Shown piece after piece: positions 40,041 through 49,041 of a stretch of 64,000 nucleotides of DNA. The stretch lies in NCBI RefSeq assembly GCF_016907955.1, contig NZ_JAFBCX010000022.1:52520-116519 (forward strand), in the 5' to 3' direction. Positions within the stretch are counted from its first letter, which is position 1, and each line of letters begins with the position of its first letter. The notes beneath the pieces are model-generated. The model was not told the origin of the DNA. It did not search any database and was given only the letters and a program-made list of their open reading frames with translations. This DNA comes from Lentzea nigeriaca. GTDB taxonomy: Bacteria; Actinomycetota; Actinomycetes; Mycobacteriales; Pseudonocardiaceae. Position numbers and translations under genes: made by a program.

Positions 40041-43000
40041 TTAGGCGCCGTCCTCCAGGTCGCCCTCGGTTTCGAGGTAGGCCGCGCGGAGGGCGTCCAG
40101 GGTGGACGGGTCCGGGTGCTCCCACATCTTGCGGTCCGCGGCTTCGAGGAGGCGCTCGGCGATGCCGTGGAGTGCCCAGGGGTTGCTGGCCTGCAGGAAC
40201 TTGCGGGTCTCCTGGTCGAGCACGTAGGTCTCGGTGAGCTTCTCGTACATCCAGTCCGCGACGACACCAGTCGTGGCGTCGTAGCCGAACAGGTACTCGA
40301 CCGTGGCCTGCAGCTCGAACGCGCCCTTGTACCCGTGCTGCCGCATCGCCCCGACCCAGCGCGGGTTCACCACGCGGGCGCGGAAGATCCGCGAGGTCTC
40401 CTCGGTCAAGGTCCGCGTCCGCACCGCTTCCGGGCGCGTGCTGTCACCGACGTATGCCGCGGGTGCCTTGCCCGTCAACGCCTTCACCATCGTGACCATG
40501 CCGCCGTGGTACTGGAAGTAGTCGTCCGAGTCGGCGATGTCGTGCTCGCGGGTGTCGATGTTCTTGGCCGCCACCGCGATCCGCCGGTACGCCGACTCCA
40601 TGTCCTCGCGCGCCGCCACACCGTCGACGCCACGCCCGTAGGCGTAGCCACCCCACACCGCGTAGACCTCGGCGATGTCCGACGAGTCGCGCCAGTTGCG
40701 GCTGTCGATCAACGGCAGCACACCCGCGCCGTACGCACCCGGCTTCGAGCCGAAGATCCGCAGCGTGGCCCTGCGCTCGTCACCGTGCTCGGCCAGGTCC
40801 GCGACCGTGTGCGCGCGCACGAAGTTCTGCTCGGGAGCCTCGTCCAGCGCGGCCACGAGCTGCACGGCATCGTCCAAAAGGGACACGACGTGCGGGAAGG
40901 CGTCGCGGAAGAAGCCGGAGATCCGGACCGTCACGTCGATGCGCGGCCTGCCGAGCTCCTCCAGCGAGATCACCTCGAGGCCCGTGACGCGGCGCGACTG
41001 GTCGTCCCACACCGGCCGCACGCCCAGCAGCGCGAACACCTCGGCGATGTCGTCACCGGCCGTGCGCATCGCGGACGTGCCCCACACCGACAGACCGACG
41101 GACGGCGGCCACTCGCCGTCGTTCTCGGACCGGTAGCGCTCGAGCAGCGAGTCCGCCATCGCCTGGCCGGTCTCCCACGCGAGGCGCGACGGGATGGCCT
41201 TCGGGTCGACCGAGTAGAAGTTGCGGCCCGTCGGCAGCACGTTCACCAGGCCGCGCAACGGAGAACCCGACGGACCGGCCGGGATGTAGCCGCCGTCCAG
41301 CGCGTGCAGGACGTTCGTCATCTCGTCCGTGGTGCGCGCGAGCCGCGGCACGACCTCCAGCGCCGCGAACTCCAGGATCTTCCGCACGTCCTCCGACTCG
41401 TGCAACGTGCGTGCCACCGAGGCGTCCCAGCCCGCGTCCTCCATCGCCTGGACGAGCGCGCGGGCCTGTTCCTCAACGGCGTCAACGTCTTCGCGAGCCG
41501 TGCCCACCAACCCCAGCGCCTCGCGCAGACCCGGCAGCGCGGCGACCTGGCCGCCCCACATCTGCCGTGCCTGCAGCATCGCGAGCACGAGGTTGACGCG
41601 CGTCTCCCCTGTCGGCGCCTGGCCGAGGACGTGCAGGCCGTCGCGGATCTGGACGTCCTTGACCTCGCACAGCCAGCCGTCGACGTGCAGCAGGAACTCG
41701 TCGAACTCGGCGTCGTGCGGCCTGTCGTCCATGCCGAGGTCGTGGTCGAGCTTCGCGGCCTGGATCAACGTCCAGATCTGCGCGCGGATCGCCGGCAGCT
41801 TGGCCGGGTCCATCGCGGAGATGTTGCCGTACTCGTCGAGCAGCTGCTCCAGTCGGGCGATGTCGCCGTAGCTGTCCGCGCGGGCCATCGGCGGCACGAG
41901 GTGGTCGACCAGCGTGGCGTGCGCGCGCCGCTTCGCCTGCGTGCCCTCGCCGGGGTCGTTGACGAGGAACGGGTACACCAGCGGCAGATCACCGAGCGCC
42001 GCGTCCGTGCCGCACGACGCCGACATGCCGACCGTCTTGCCGGGCAACCACTCCAGGTTGCCGTGCTTGCCGACGTGTACCACGGCGTCGGCCTGGAAGC
42101 TCGAGGAGATCCAGTGGTACGCGCCCAGGTAGTGGTGCGACGGCGGCAGGTCCGGGTCGTGGTAGATCGCGATCGGGTTCTCGCCGAACCCGCGCGGCGG
42201 CTGCACCATGACCGTGACGTTGCCCGACTGCAGCGCCGCCAGCACGATCTCGCCGTCGGAGTTCCTGCTGCGGTCGACGAACAGCTCGCCGGGCGCGTCG
42301 CCCCAGTGCTCCTGCATCGACTCGCGGAAGTCCTCCGGCAGCGTCTCGTAGAACGCCCGGTAGTCCGCCGCGCTGATCCGCACGGGGTTGCTCTCGAACT
42401 GCTCCTGCGTGAGCCAGTCCGCGTCCTGGCCACCGGCGGCGATCAACGCGTGGATCAACGCGTCGCCGTCCAGCTCCTCGACGCCGGGCAGGGCGTCGCC
42501 GATGTCGTAGCCGTGCTCCTGCATGGCTTTCAGCAGCCGAACGGTGGAGGCGGGCGTGTCGAGCCCGACGGCGTTGCCGATGCGCGAGTGCTTCGTCGGG
42601 TACGCCGACAGCATCACGACGATCTTGCGGTCCGCGACCGGGATGTGCCGCAACCGCGCGTGCCTCGTCGCGATACCCGCCACGCGCAGCGCCCGTTCGG
42701 GATCCGCCACGTAGACCGTGAGCCCGTCGGAGTCGATCTCCTTGAACGAGAACGGAACCGTGATGATCCGCCCGTCGAACTCAGGGATCGCGACCTGCGT
42801 CGCAGTGTCCAAAGGAGACAGTCCGTCGTCGTTGGAGTCCCACGACTCGCGGCTCGACGTCAGGCAGAGTCCTTGCAGGATCGGCACATCGAGCGCCGCC
42901 AGCGCCCCGACGTCCCACGCCTCGTCGTCGCCACCGGCGCCGGCCTTCGCGGGGTTCGTGCCACCCGCGGCCAGCACCGTGACGATCAGCGCGTCGGCCT

Positions 43001-43604
43001 GCCCCAGCGTCTCCAGCAGCTCGGGCTCGGCCGTCCGCAACGACGAGCAGAAGACCGGCAGCGGCTTCCCGCCCTTGGCCTCGATCGCGTCGCACAGCGC
43101 GTGCACGAACGCCGTGTTGCCCGCCACGTGATGCGCCCGGTAGTAGAGCACCGCGACCGTCGGACCGTCCTGCGCGAGCTGCCGCTCCAGCACACCCCAC
43201 GTGGGCGTGGCTTGTGGCGTGGCGAACCCGTGCCCGGTCAGCAGAATCGTGTCTTCCAGGAACTTGTGCAGCTCGGCGAGGTTCGCGGCCCCACCGTGCG
43301 CCAGGTAGAGGTGCGCCTCCGCGCAAACACCGCCGGGCACCGTGGACAGCTCCATGAGCGCCGCGTCCGGCTGCTGCTCACCACCCAGCACCACCACGGG
43401 CAGCCCGCTGGCCAGCAGCCAGTCGAGCCCTTCCTCCCACATCCGGCGCCCGCCGAGGATGCGCACCACCACCAGGTTGACGTCCTCGACCAGTGAGGGC
43501 AGGTCGTCCGCGGCGAGTCGCGCGGGGTTGCCGAGCCGGTACTCGGCACCACTCGCCCGAGCCGACAGCAGGTCGGTGTCGGAGGTCGACAGCAGCAGGA
43601 TCAC
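40041..43604 (-). CDS. cobN: Cobaltochelatase subunit CobN
   Basis: The 1187-aa protein is the large subunit of the aerobic cobaltochelatase, which inserts Co2+ into hydrogenobyrinic acid a,c-diamide using ATP with CobS/CobT-type partners (not in this window). Family stretches include AVLYYRAHHVAGNTAFVHAL, VMLSAYPTKHSRIGNAVGLDTPAS, ADAVVHVGKHGNLEWLPGK, PLVYPFLVNDPGEGTQAKRRAHATLVDHLVPP, and the C-terminal FRARVVNPRWVGAMRQHGYKGA, at full family length. The start is GTG 43604, preceded by GGAG. The 5' leader is a cobalamin riboswitch, so it should be shut off by coenzyme B12. Confidence 0.97.
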   Translation of the reverse strand: MILLLSTSDTDLLSARASGAEYRLGNPARLAADDLPSLVEDVNLVVVRILGGRRMWEEGLDWLLASGLPVVVLGGEQQPDAALMELSTVPGGVCAEAHLYLAHGGAANLAELHKFLEDTILLTGHGFATPQATPTWGVLERQLAQDGPTVAVLYYRAHHVAGNTAFVHALCDAIEAKGGKPLPVFCSSLRTAEPELLETLGQADALIVTVLAAGGTNPAKAGAGGDDEAWDVGALAALDVPILQGLCLTSSRESWDSNDDGLSPLDTATQVAIPEFDGRIITVPFSFKEIDSDGLTVYVADPERALRVAGIATRHARLRHIPVADRKIVVMLSAYPTKHSRIGNAVGLDTPASTVRLLKAMQEHGYDIGDALPGVEELDGDALIHALIAAGGQDADWLTQEQFESNPVRISAADYRAFYETLPEDFRESMQEHWGDAPGELFVDRSRNSDGEIVLAALQSGNVTVMVQPPRGFGENPIAIYHDPDLPPSHHYLGAYHWISSSFQADAVVHVGKHGNLEWLPGKTVGMSASCGTDAALGDLPLVYPFLVNDPGEGTQAKRRAHATLVDHLVPPMARADSYGDIARLEQLLDEYGNISAMDPAKLPAIRAQIWTLIQAAKLDHDLGMDDRPHDAEFDEFLLHVDGWLCEVKDVQIRDGLHVLGQAPTGETRVNLVLAMLQARQMWGGQVAALPGLREALGLVGTAREDVDAVEEQARALVQAMEDAGWDASVARTLHESEDVRKILEFAALEVVPRLARTTDEMTNVLHALDGGYIPAGPSGSPLRGLVNVLPTGRNFYSVDPKAIPSRLAWETGQAMADSLLERYRSENDGEWPPSVGLSVWGTSAMRTAGDDIAEVFALLGVRPVWDDQSRRVTGLEVISLEELGRPRIDVTVRISGFFRDAFPHVVSLLDDAVQLVAALDEAPEQNFVRAHTVADLAEHGDERRATLRIFGSKPGAYGAGVLPLIDSRNWRDSSDIAEVYAVWGGYAYGRGVDGVAAREDMESAYRRIAVAAKNIDTREHDIADSDDYFQYHGGMVTMVKALTGKAPAAYVGDSTRPEAVRTRTLTEETSRIFRARVVNPRWVGAMRQHGYKGAFELQATVEYLFGYDATTGVVADWMYEKLTETYVLDQETRKFLQASNPWALHGIAERLLEAADRKMWEHPDPSTLDALRAAYLETEGDLEDGA

Positions 43605-43637
43605 GCAGGCTCCATCCCTCGTGGGGTCCTCGCCCCA

Positions 43638-43760
43638 GGTTGCGGGTGACAGGCGAAGCGGAGTTCCTGACTCCCAGCATTGCGCTGGTCACAGTGGCGG
43701 GACCGCGCCGGATTCACACCGGCTTCCTCCTGCGCTTCGTCGTTCGGGCTCACCCTAACC
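43638..43760 (-). ncRNA. Cobalamin (AdoCbl) riboswitch upstream of cobN
   Basis: Read on the minus strand, the leader contains the class signature GCCGGTGTGAATCCGGC followed by GCGGTCCCGCCACTGTGA (43723-43689) and the B12-box-like stretch GGGAGTCAGGAACTCC (43675-43660). The ends pair as GGTT...GGGTGA with TCACCC...AACC (43760-43750 with 43649-43638), closing P1. A GGGG/CCCC hairpin at about 43621-43636 follows, near the cobN ribosome site, which could be sequestered. Confidence 0.93.
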
Positions 43761-43767
43761 GGCGGGT

Positions 43768-43773
43768 TACAGT
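43768..43773 (+). promoter_or_regulatory. -10 hexamer TACAGT for cobG
   Basis: TACAGT ends 7 nt before ATG 43781, implying a leaderless cobG-cobH-cobIJ transcript. It starts just outside the riboswitch of the opposite strand, so this operon lacks that control. Confidence 0.55.
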
Positions 43774-43780
43774 CCGACCT

Positions 43781-44788
43781 ATGCGTAGTCACCCGGATGC
43801 CTGCCCCGGCGCCGTCGAGCTGCATCAGGCGGCCGACGGCGGGCTCGCGCGCATCCGGGTCCCTGGCGGCACCCTTTCCGCTGCTCAGTGGGACGTCGTG
43901 CGGCTCGCCGCCCTGGAGCTCGGCACCGGGTTCCTCGAGTTCACCTCGCGGGCGAACCTGCAGATCAGGGGCCTGGCGGACGGTCTGGAGCTGGGTGCGC
44001 GGCTGCGTGCGGCGGGGCTGTTGCCCTCTGCCACGCACGAGCGCATGCGCAACATCATCGCGGCACCTCTGGAATCGAATCAGGACCTGGTCGACGCGCT
44101 GGACGCGGCTCTGTGCGCGGACCCCGTGCTGGCCTCGCTGCCTGGGCGTTTCCTCGTCACGGTCGGTGCGTCCGTGAGCGGGCTCGGCGGTGACTTCGGG
44201 CTGGTCGACGACGTTCTGCTGCTCGCCGGTACCGATACAGGTGTTCGGGTCGACGATCCCGTCGACGCTGTCGTGACCGCGGCTGGGCTGTTCCAGGAGA
44301 TGCGGGGCAGTGCCTGGCGCCTGTCCGAAGTGGACGGCGGTGTGCGAAAGATCACCGAGCACTTCGGGGCCGTCGACGGGCCTCGGATCACCCCTGCTGT
44401 GACGCCGGTCGCACCTTCGCCGACGACTCCGGGTGTGCCGCTGGGCCGCCTGGATGCTCACCAACTCCCCGGCGTCCCGGTCCGGCTGACGCCGTGGCGC
44501 GGTCTGGTCGTGCCGCCGGGTACGGACACGAGTGGCTTGATCACGGATCCCGCTTCGCCCTGGCACGGGGTCAGCGCCTGCACCGGCCGTCCCGGTTGCG
44601 CGAAGTCGCTGTCCGACGTGCGCGCGGACGCACGTGCCTGGCTCGGAACGCCCCATTCGCTCCCGGTCCACTGGTCTGGTTGCTCACGCCGCTGCGGCCG
44701 CCCACAAGGTGATGTGATCGAGTTCGTCGCGACCGGCGACGGCTACCGCCGCATTGCCGGCACCGCCGGCGACGAGGAGATCAGGTGA
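43781..44788 (+). CDS. cobG: Precorrin-3B synthase CobG
   Basis: The 335-aa protein is a sulfite/nitrite-reductase-type Fe-S enzyme that converts precorrin-3A to precorrin-3B with O2, the oxygen-dependent step that marks the aerobic corrin route. The N-terminal repeat FLEFTSRANLQIRGL and two ferredoxin-like halves are visible. The C-terminal cluster ligands appear as CTGRPGCAKS and HWSGCSRRCG (C-x5-C...C-x3-C). The start at ATG 43781 is supported by the -10 spacing. Its stop overlaps cobH by 4 nt (GTGA). Partners CobI and CobJ, acting just before and after, are encoded as a fusion two genes on. Confidence 0.93.
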   Translation: MRSHPDACPGAVELHQAADGGLARIRVPGGTLSAAQWDVVRLAALELGTGFLEFTSRANLQIRGLADGLELGARLRAAGLLPSATHERMRNIIAAPLESNQDLVDALDAALCADPVLASLPGRFLVTVGASVSGLGGDFGLVDDVLLLAGTDTGVRVDDPVDAVVTAAGLFQEMRGSAWRLSEVDGGVRKITEHFGAVDGPRITPAVTPVAPSPTTPGVPLGRLDAHQLPGVPVRLTPWRGLVVPPGTDTSGLITDPASPWHGVSACTGRPGCAKSLSDVRADARAWLGTPHSLPVHWSGCSRRCGRPQGDVIEFVATGDGYRRIAGTAGDEEIR

Positions 44789-45405
44789 CGGAATACATCA
44801 AGGACGGCGCGGAGATCTACCGCCGTTCCTTTGCGACGATTCGGGCGGAGGCGGACCTCGCCGGGTTCCCGCAGGACGTCGCGAGAGTCGTCGTGCGGAT
44901 GATCCACTCGTGCGGCATGACCGACCTGACGCACGACATCGCCTTCTCCCCCAATGTCGTGCGGCACGCCCACGCCGCCTTGCTCGACGGCGCGCCGATC
45001 ATCTGCGACGCCAACATGGTCGCGGCCGGGGTCACCCGCCGCCGCCTGCCCGCGGACAACGAGGTCCTGTGCTACCTGCAGGACCCGCGCACGCCCGAAC
45101 TGGCCAAGAAGATCGGCAACACGCGCAGCGCAGCCGCCCTCGAACTCCTGGCCGACCGCTTCGAAGGCGCCGTCATCGCCATCGGCAACGCCCCGACCGC
45201 CCTCTTCCACCTGATCGACCTGATCGAGCAGGGCGCCCCGAGGCCTGCCGCCGTGCTGGGCATCCCGGTGGGCTTCATCGGCGCGGCGGAGTCCAAAGAA
45301 GCTTTGGCCGCGACGGATCTGGAGCACCTCGTGGTCCACGGCCGGCGCGGCGGCAGTGCCATGACGGCGGCGGCCATCAACGCGATTGCGAGCGAGGAAG
45401 AATGA
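44785..45405 (+). CDS. cobH: Precorrin-8X methylmutase CobH
   Basis: The 206-aa enzyme moves a methyl group from C-11 to C-12 of precorrin-8X, giving hydrogenobyrinic acid. It starts at GTG 44785 within a GTGA overlap with cobG and ends in an ATGA overlap with cobIJ. Motifs include RMIHSCGMTDLTHDIAFSP, carrying the active-site His and neighbouring residues, ICDANMVAAGVTRR, IGNAPTALFHLIDLI and PVGFIGAAESKEAL. The length is normal (200-215 aa). Confidence 0.97.
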   Translation: MTEYIKDGAEIYRRSFATIRAEADLAGFPQDVARVVVRMIHSCGMTDLTHDIAFSPNVVRHAHAALLDGAPIICDANMVAAGVTRRRLPADNEVLCYLQDPRTPELAKKIGNTRSAAALELLADRFEGAVIAIGNAPTALFHLIDLIEQGAPRPAAVLGIPVGFIGAAESKEALAATDLEHLVVHGRRGGSAMTAAAINAIASEEE

Positions 45406-46850
45406 CGGGCAAGCTGTACGGCGTCGGCCTGGGTCCTGGCGACCCGGAACTCGTGACGGTGAAGGCCGCGCGACTCATCGGGGAAGCCGACGTGGTCGCG
45501 TTCCACAGCGCCCGCCACGGCCGGTCAGTGGCCAAAACCATTGCGCAGCCCTACTTCCGTGACGACCAGATCATGGAACAGCTGATCTACCCGGTGACGA
45601 CCGAGGACACGGACGACTACCAGGGCGAGATCGACCAGTTCTACGAGGAGGCCGCCGCCCGCCTCGCCGCACACCTCGACGCCGGCAGGAACGTCGTCGT
45701 CCTGGCCGCGGGCGACCCGTTCTTCTACGGCTCGTACATGCACATGCACAAACGCCTCGCCGACCGCTACGAGTGGGAAGTGGTTCCCGGCGTGACGAGC
45801 GTCAGCGGCGCGAGCGCTGTTCTCGGCACCCCGCTGGTCGAACGCGACGAGGTCCTCACGATCCTCCCCGGCACACTTCCGCCGGCGGAACTGGCCGAGC
45901 GCCTCAAGAACACCGACTCGGCGGCGATCCTCAAGCTGGGCCGCACGTTCGGCAACGTGAAGCAGGCCCTCGAGAACGCGGGCCGGCTCGACAACGCCTG
46001 GTACGTCGAGCGCGCCACCACGGGCCGCCAGAAGACGTCGCCGCTGGCCGACGTCGACCCGGACACGGTCCCGTACTTCTCCCTGGCGCTGCTGCCCAGC
46101 CACTCCAAGCCGGGAGCGGCCAAGGGCGAGGTCACCGTCGTGGGCCTGGGTCCCGGCCACACCGCCTGGCTGACCCCGGAAGCCCGCCGGGAACTGGCAG
46201 CCGCGGACGACCTCGTCGGCTACACCACCTACCTCGACCGCGTCGCCGACCGGCCGGGGCAGACCAAGCACGCCTCCCACAACCAGGTCGAGTCGGAACG
46301 CGCCGCGTTCGCGCTCGACCTGGCGCGCAAGGGCAAGCGGGTCGCGGTCGTGTCGTCGGGCGATCCGGGGGTGTTCGCGATGGCCACGGCCGTGCTGGAA
46401 GTGGCCGCGGAACAGCCGGACGTGCCGGTGAAGATCATCCCCGGCGTGACGGCCGCGAACGCCGTGGCGGCCAAGGCAGGCGCGCCGCTCGGGCACGACT
46501 ACGCGGTGATCTCGTTGAGCGACCGCCTCAAGCCGTGGGACGTCATCGCCGAACGCCTCGAAGCCGCCGCCAAGGCCGACCTGGTGATCGCGATCTACAA
46601 CCCCGCGTCCAAGGCCCGCACGCACCAGGTGCACGACATGCGCGACCTGCTGCTCCAGCACCGCGCACCTGAAACTCCAGTGGTGGTCGGCCGTGACGTC
46701 GGCGGGCCGGAGGAAGAGATCCGCGTCGGCACGCTCGAGACGCTCGACCCGGACACGATCGACATGCGCTGCCTGCTGATCATCGGCTCGTCGCAGACGA
46801 TCGTGACGGACGCGGGCGTGGTGTTCACGCCGCGCCGCTATCCGTCCTGA
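45402..46850 (+). CDS. cobIJ: Bifunctional precorrin-2 C20- / precorrin-3B C17-methyltransferase (CobIJ fusion)
   Basis: The 482-aa protein fuses two SAM-dependent tetrapyrrole methyltransferases. Residues about 1-245 are CobI (GVGLGPGDPELVTVKAARLI, VLAAGDPFFYGSYMHM, VVPGVTSVSGASAVLG). Residues about 246-482 are CobJ (VVGLGPGHTAWLTPEA, VGYTTYLDRV, VVSSGDPGVFAMA, IIPGVTAANAVAAKAGAPLGHDY, IYNPASKARTHQV). Each half keeps the GDP loop and PGV motif. Such fusions are standard in Actinobacteria, including mycobacteria. It overlaps cobH by 4 nt and the convergent MFS gene by 26 nt. Confidence 0.96.
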   Translation: MTGKLYGVGLGPGDPELVTVKAARLIGEADVVAFHSARHGRSVAKTIAQPYFRDDQIMEQLIYPVTTEDTDDYQGEIDQFYEEAAARLAAHLDAGRNVVVLAAGDPFFYGSYMHMHKRLADRYEWEVVPGVTSVSGASAVLGTPLVERDEVLTILPGTLPPAELAERLKNTDSAAILKLGRTFGNVKQALENAGRLDNAWYVERATTGRQKTSPLADVDPDTVPYFSLALLPSHSKPGAAKGEVTVVGLGPGHTAWLTPEARRELAAADDLVGYTTYLDRVADRPGQTKHASHNQVESERAAFALDLARKGKRVAVVSSGDPGVFAMATAVLEVAAEQPDVPVKIIPGVTAANAVAAKAGAPLGHDYAVISLSDRLKPWDVIAERLEAAAKADLVIAIYNPASKARTHQVHDMRDLLLQHRAPETPVVVGRDVGGPEEEIRVGTLETLDPDTIDMRCLLIIGSSQTIVTDAGVVFTPRRYPS

Positions 46851-48018
46851 GCAGCAGCGGAGTCGCGAGCAGGAACAGCCCGGACAGGGTGATCGCGGCG
46901 AGCGGGCTGGTGAGCGTCGCCAGCCCGCCCCAGATCACCATCAGGGCGGCCTGCAGGAGTTTGCTGCTGACGCTCCACGTCGTGAGCACCTGGGTGACAC
47001 GGTCCGCGGGAGTGCGCTGAAGTCGTTCTGTCGCAAGGATCGGGTTGTACACGCCCATGCACGTGATCAGCAGACCTTCGACGACGATCACGGTGAGCAG
47101 TCCCGCGACGCCGGGCCGGACCAGCGCGAGACCGAGCGGGAACGACGAGCGCAGCCAGCCGGAGACGATCATCACCCGGTGTCGGCCATAACGTGCGGAA
47201 AGCCGTGGGGACAGGCGCGCACCGACGAAGCCGCCGAGCGCGGGGACACCGAACGCCAGACCGTACTGCCAGGCGGGGAAGCCGTACTCGCCCAGCAGCA
47301 GCACCGAGAGCAGCGGGACGGTGGCCATGATCAGGCCGCTGACCAGGATCGAGTTGAGGAACAGCCGCCGCAGCACGCGATCACCGAGGATGAACCGCCA
47401 GCCGACGAAGAAACCGGGTTGCCGCGACGCCTCCCGCGCGGCGACGTCACTGCCCCGGATGCACAGAATTCCCAGCGCTGACAACAGGTAGCTCAGCGCG
47501 TTGGCGAGAACGGTGACGACCGGACCGAGCAGCCCGACGAGCGCCCCGCCGAGCGGTGGGCCGGCCGCCGTCGCCACCCAGCTCGTGCCCTCGAACCTCC
47601 CGTTCGCGACGAGCAGCCGGTCACCGTGGACGAGGTGCTTCACGTACGCGCCGGACGCGGCGGTGAAGGCGATACTCGCGGTTCCGGAAACGACCGAGAC
47701 GACCAGCAGCTGGCCGAACGAAAGCGAGCCTTGGAAGTACGAGACCGGAACGCTGGCCATGGCAAGAAACCTGACCAGGTCCATCACGATCATCAAGGGA
47801 CGTTTGGCCCTGCGTTCGACCCACGGCCCGAGCGGGAACGCGACGACCGCCGCGACCGCGAGGCCCGCCGCTTCCAGCAACGACACGGCGAACGCCGTTG
47901 AATGCAGCACCTGAACCGCGATGAGCGGGAACGCGCCGAACGCGATCCACGTCCCGTAAGTGCTGACGGCGTAAGCCGACCACAACCATCCGAAGCTGCG
48001 CCCCATGGACAGCATCAC
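46825..48018 (-). CDS. MFS transporter
   Basis: The 397-aa membrane protein has about 12 hydrophobic helices. GPWVERRAKRPLMIVMDLVRF is the loop 2-3 MFS motif, GPPLGGALVGLLGPVVT is the mid-protein motif, and the C-terminal ARLSPRLSARYGRHRVMIVSG repeats the loop pattern. It resembles macrolide/multidrug exporters of the MefA type. ATG 48018 was used; ATG 48006 is an alternative. It is divergent from a LysR regulator 80 nt away, a common regulator-exporter arrangement, and separates the two parts of the cobalamin genes. Confidence 0.85.
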   Translation of the reverse strand: MMLSMGRSFGWLWSAYAVSTYGTWIAFGAFPLIAVQVLHSTAFAVSLLEAAGLAVAAVVAFPLGPWVERRAKRPLMIVMDLVRFLAMASVPVSYFQGSLSFGQLLVVSVVSGTASIAFTAASGAYVKHLVHGDRLLVANGRFEGTSWVATAAGPPLGGALVGLLGPVVTVLANALSYLLSALGILCIRGSDVAAREASRQPGFFVGWRFILGDRVLRRLFLNSILVSGLIMATVPLLSVLLLGEYGFPAWQYGLAFGVPALGGFVGARLSPRLSARYGRHRVMIVSGWLRSSFPLGLALVRPGVAGLLTVIVVEGLLITCMGVYNPILATERLQRTPADRVTQVLTTWSVSSKLLQAALMVIWGGLATLTSPLAAITLSGLFLLATPLLLRTDSGAA

Positions 48019-48086
48019 ATCGCCCGCACCACGGCAAGATCAAACAACCGTCTCCCGGTGAGCCACAACGATCGGTTGGACGTGCT

Positions 48087-48092
48087 TAGGCT
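48087..48092 (+). promoter_or_regulatory. -10 hexamer TAGGCT for the lysR-type gene
   Basis: TAGGCT ends 6 nt before ATG 48099 with no Shine-Dalgarno, matching the leaderless pattern. Confidence 0.45.
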
Positions 48093-48098
48093 CGTGTC

Positions 48099-49010
48099 AT
48101 GGACACCGAGGCAGTGCGATCGTTCGTCCTCGCGGCCGAGTTCGGGCAGCTGCAACACGCTGCCGACGAGCTGGGCGTGACGCAGCAGGCCGTCTCGAAA
48201 CGGATCGCCACCCTGGAACGGCGGCTCGGCGTCCGGCTGTTCACCCGCACCGCCAGGGGCGTCGAGCTGACCTCGGACGGTCAGGCGTTCCTGCCGCACG
48301 CGCAAAGCATCGTCACGGGCGTCGATCGCGCCGTCAGCGCGATCACACCCGGTGCGCTGCGGATCGACGTTCTCGGTTTCCGGAGCGCGCAAGCCGTTGT
48401 CCTGCACGACTTCTGGCGATCACGTCCCGGAATCCGCCTCGACGTGGTGACGCTCAGGGAGAACGACCCGCGCGCGGTGGTCGCCGCCATCCGGGCCGGT
48501 GAGGTCGACGCCTCGTTCCGCACCGTCACCGATACCGCCGTGCTCGCGCCCGGCGTGCGCATGATCCACGCGTTCGACTCCCCGCTGGAGCTCCTCGTCG
48601 GCCCCCGGCACCCGCTGGCGTCCGCGAGCCCCCTGACCCCGGCCCAGCTGCGCGGGCACCGGATCTGGATGCCGGGAATCGCGCCGCGCAGCGAGTGGGC
48701 CGACTTCTACGACCAGCTCGCCACCGCCTTCGACCTGCGCGTCGACGCCGCTGGCCCGCACTTCGGCGACGAGGCGCTCCTCGACACCCTCGCGGATTCG
48801 GCCGAGGTGGCCACGTTCGTCGGCGCGCGTGACCGGTACGTCTGGCCCGCGGGCCACGACCTGCGTCGCATCCCGATCGTGGACCCGGTGCTCGTCTACC
48901 CCATCTCGTTGCTGCTGCCGGAAAACGCGCACCCTGGGTTGCGGCCGATCATCGACCACTTCCGGAGCCTGCCACCGCTCACAGGACAGGCGTGGCGCCC
49001 GTCCTGGTAG
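48099..49010 (+). CDS. LysR-family transcriptional regulator
   Basis: The 303-aa protein has an N-terminal winged helix (MDTEAVRSFVLAAEFGQLQHAADELGVTQQAVSKRIATLERRLGVRLFTR), residues 1-60, where the LysR pattern is complete. The effector-binding domain covers 85-300. The divergent MFS gene next to it is its probable target; the inducer cannot be inferred. Confidence 0.92.
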   Translation: MDTEAVRSFVLAAEFGQLQHAADELGVTQQAVSKRIATLERRLGVRLFTRTARGVELTSDGQAFLPHAQSIVTGVDRAVSAITPGALRIDVLGFRSAQAVVLHDFWRSRPGIRLDVVTLRENDPRAVVAAIRAGEVDASFRTVTDTAVLAPGVRMIHAFDSPLELLVGPRHPLASASPLTPAQLRGHRIWMPGIAPRSEWADFYDQLATAFDLRVDAAGPHFGDEALLDTLADSAEVATFVGARDRYVWPAGHDLRRIPIVDPVLVYPISLLLPENAHPGLRPIIDHFRSLPPLTGQAWRPSW

Positions 49011-49013
49011 CTT

Positions 49014-49035
49014 CTCCACCAACTGGTTGGTGGAG
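49014..49035. promoter_or_regulatory. Perfect 22-bp palindromic operator for the TetR-type regulator
   Basis: CTCCACCAAC-TG-GTTGGTGGAG has 10-bp perfect arms. It sits 6 nt before GTG 49042 and just downstream of TAGCTT (49008-49013), a probable -10, so a bound dimer would cover the transcription start. The dyad has the size and symmetry typical of TetR-family operators. Confidence 0.75.
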
Positions 49036-49041
49036 GGGTGA

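Noticed and set aside
40116..43496. A 1126-codon plus-strand open frame opposite cobN
   Set aside because: Composition is Arg/Val/His-rich antisense sequence of the cobN codons; cobN is unmistakable on the other strand.
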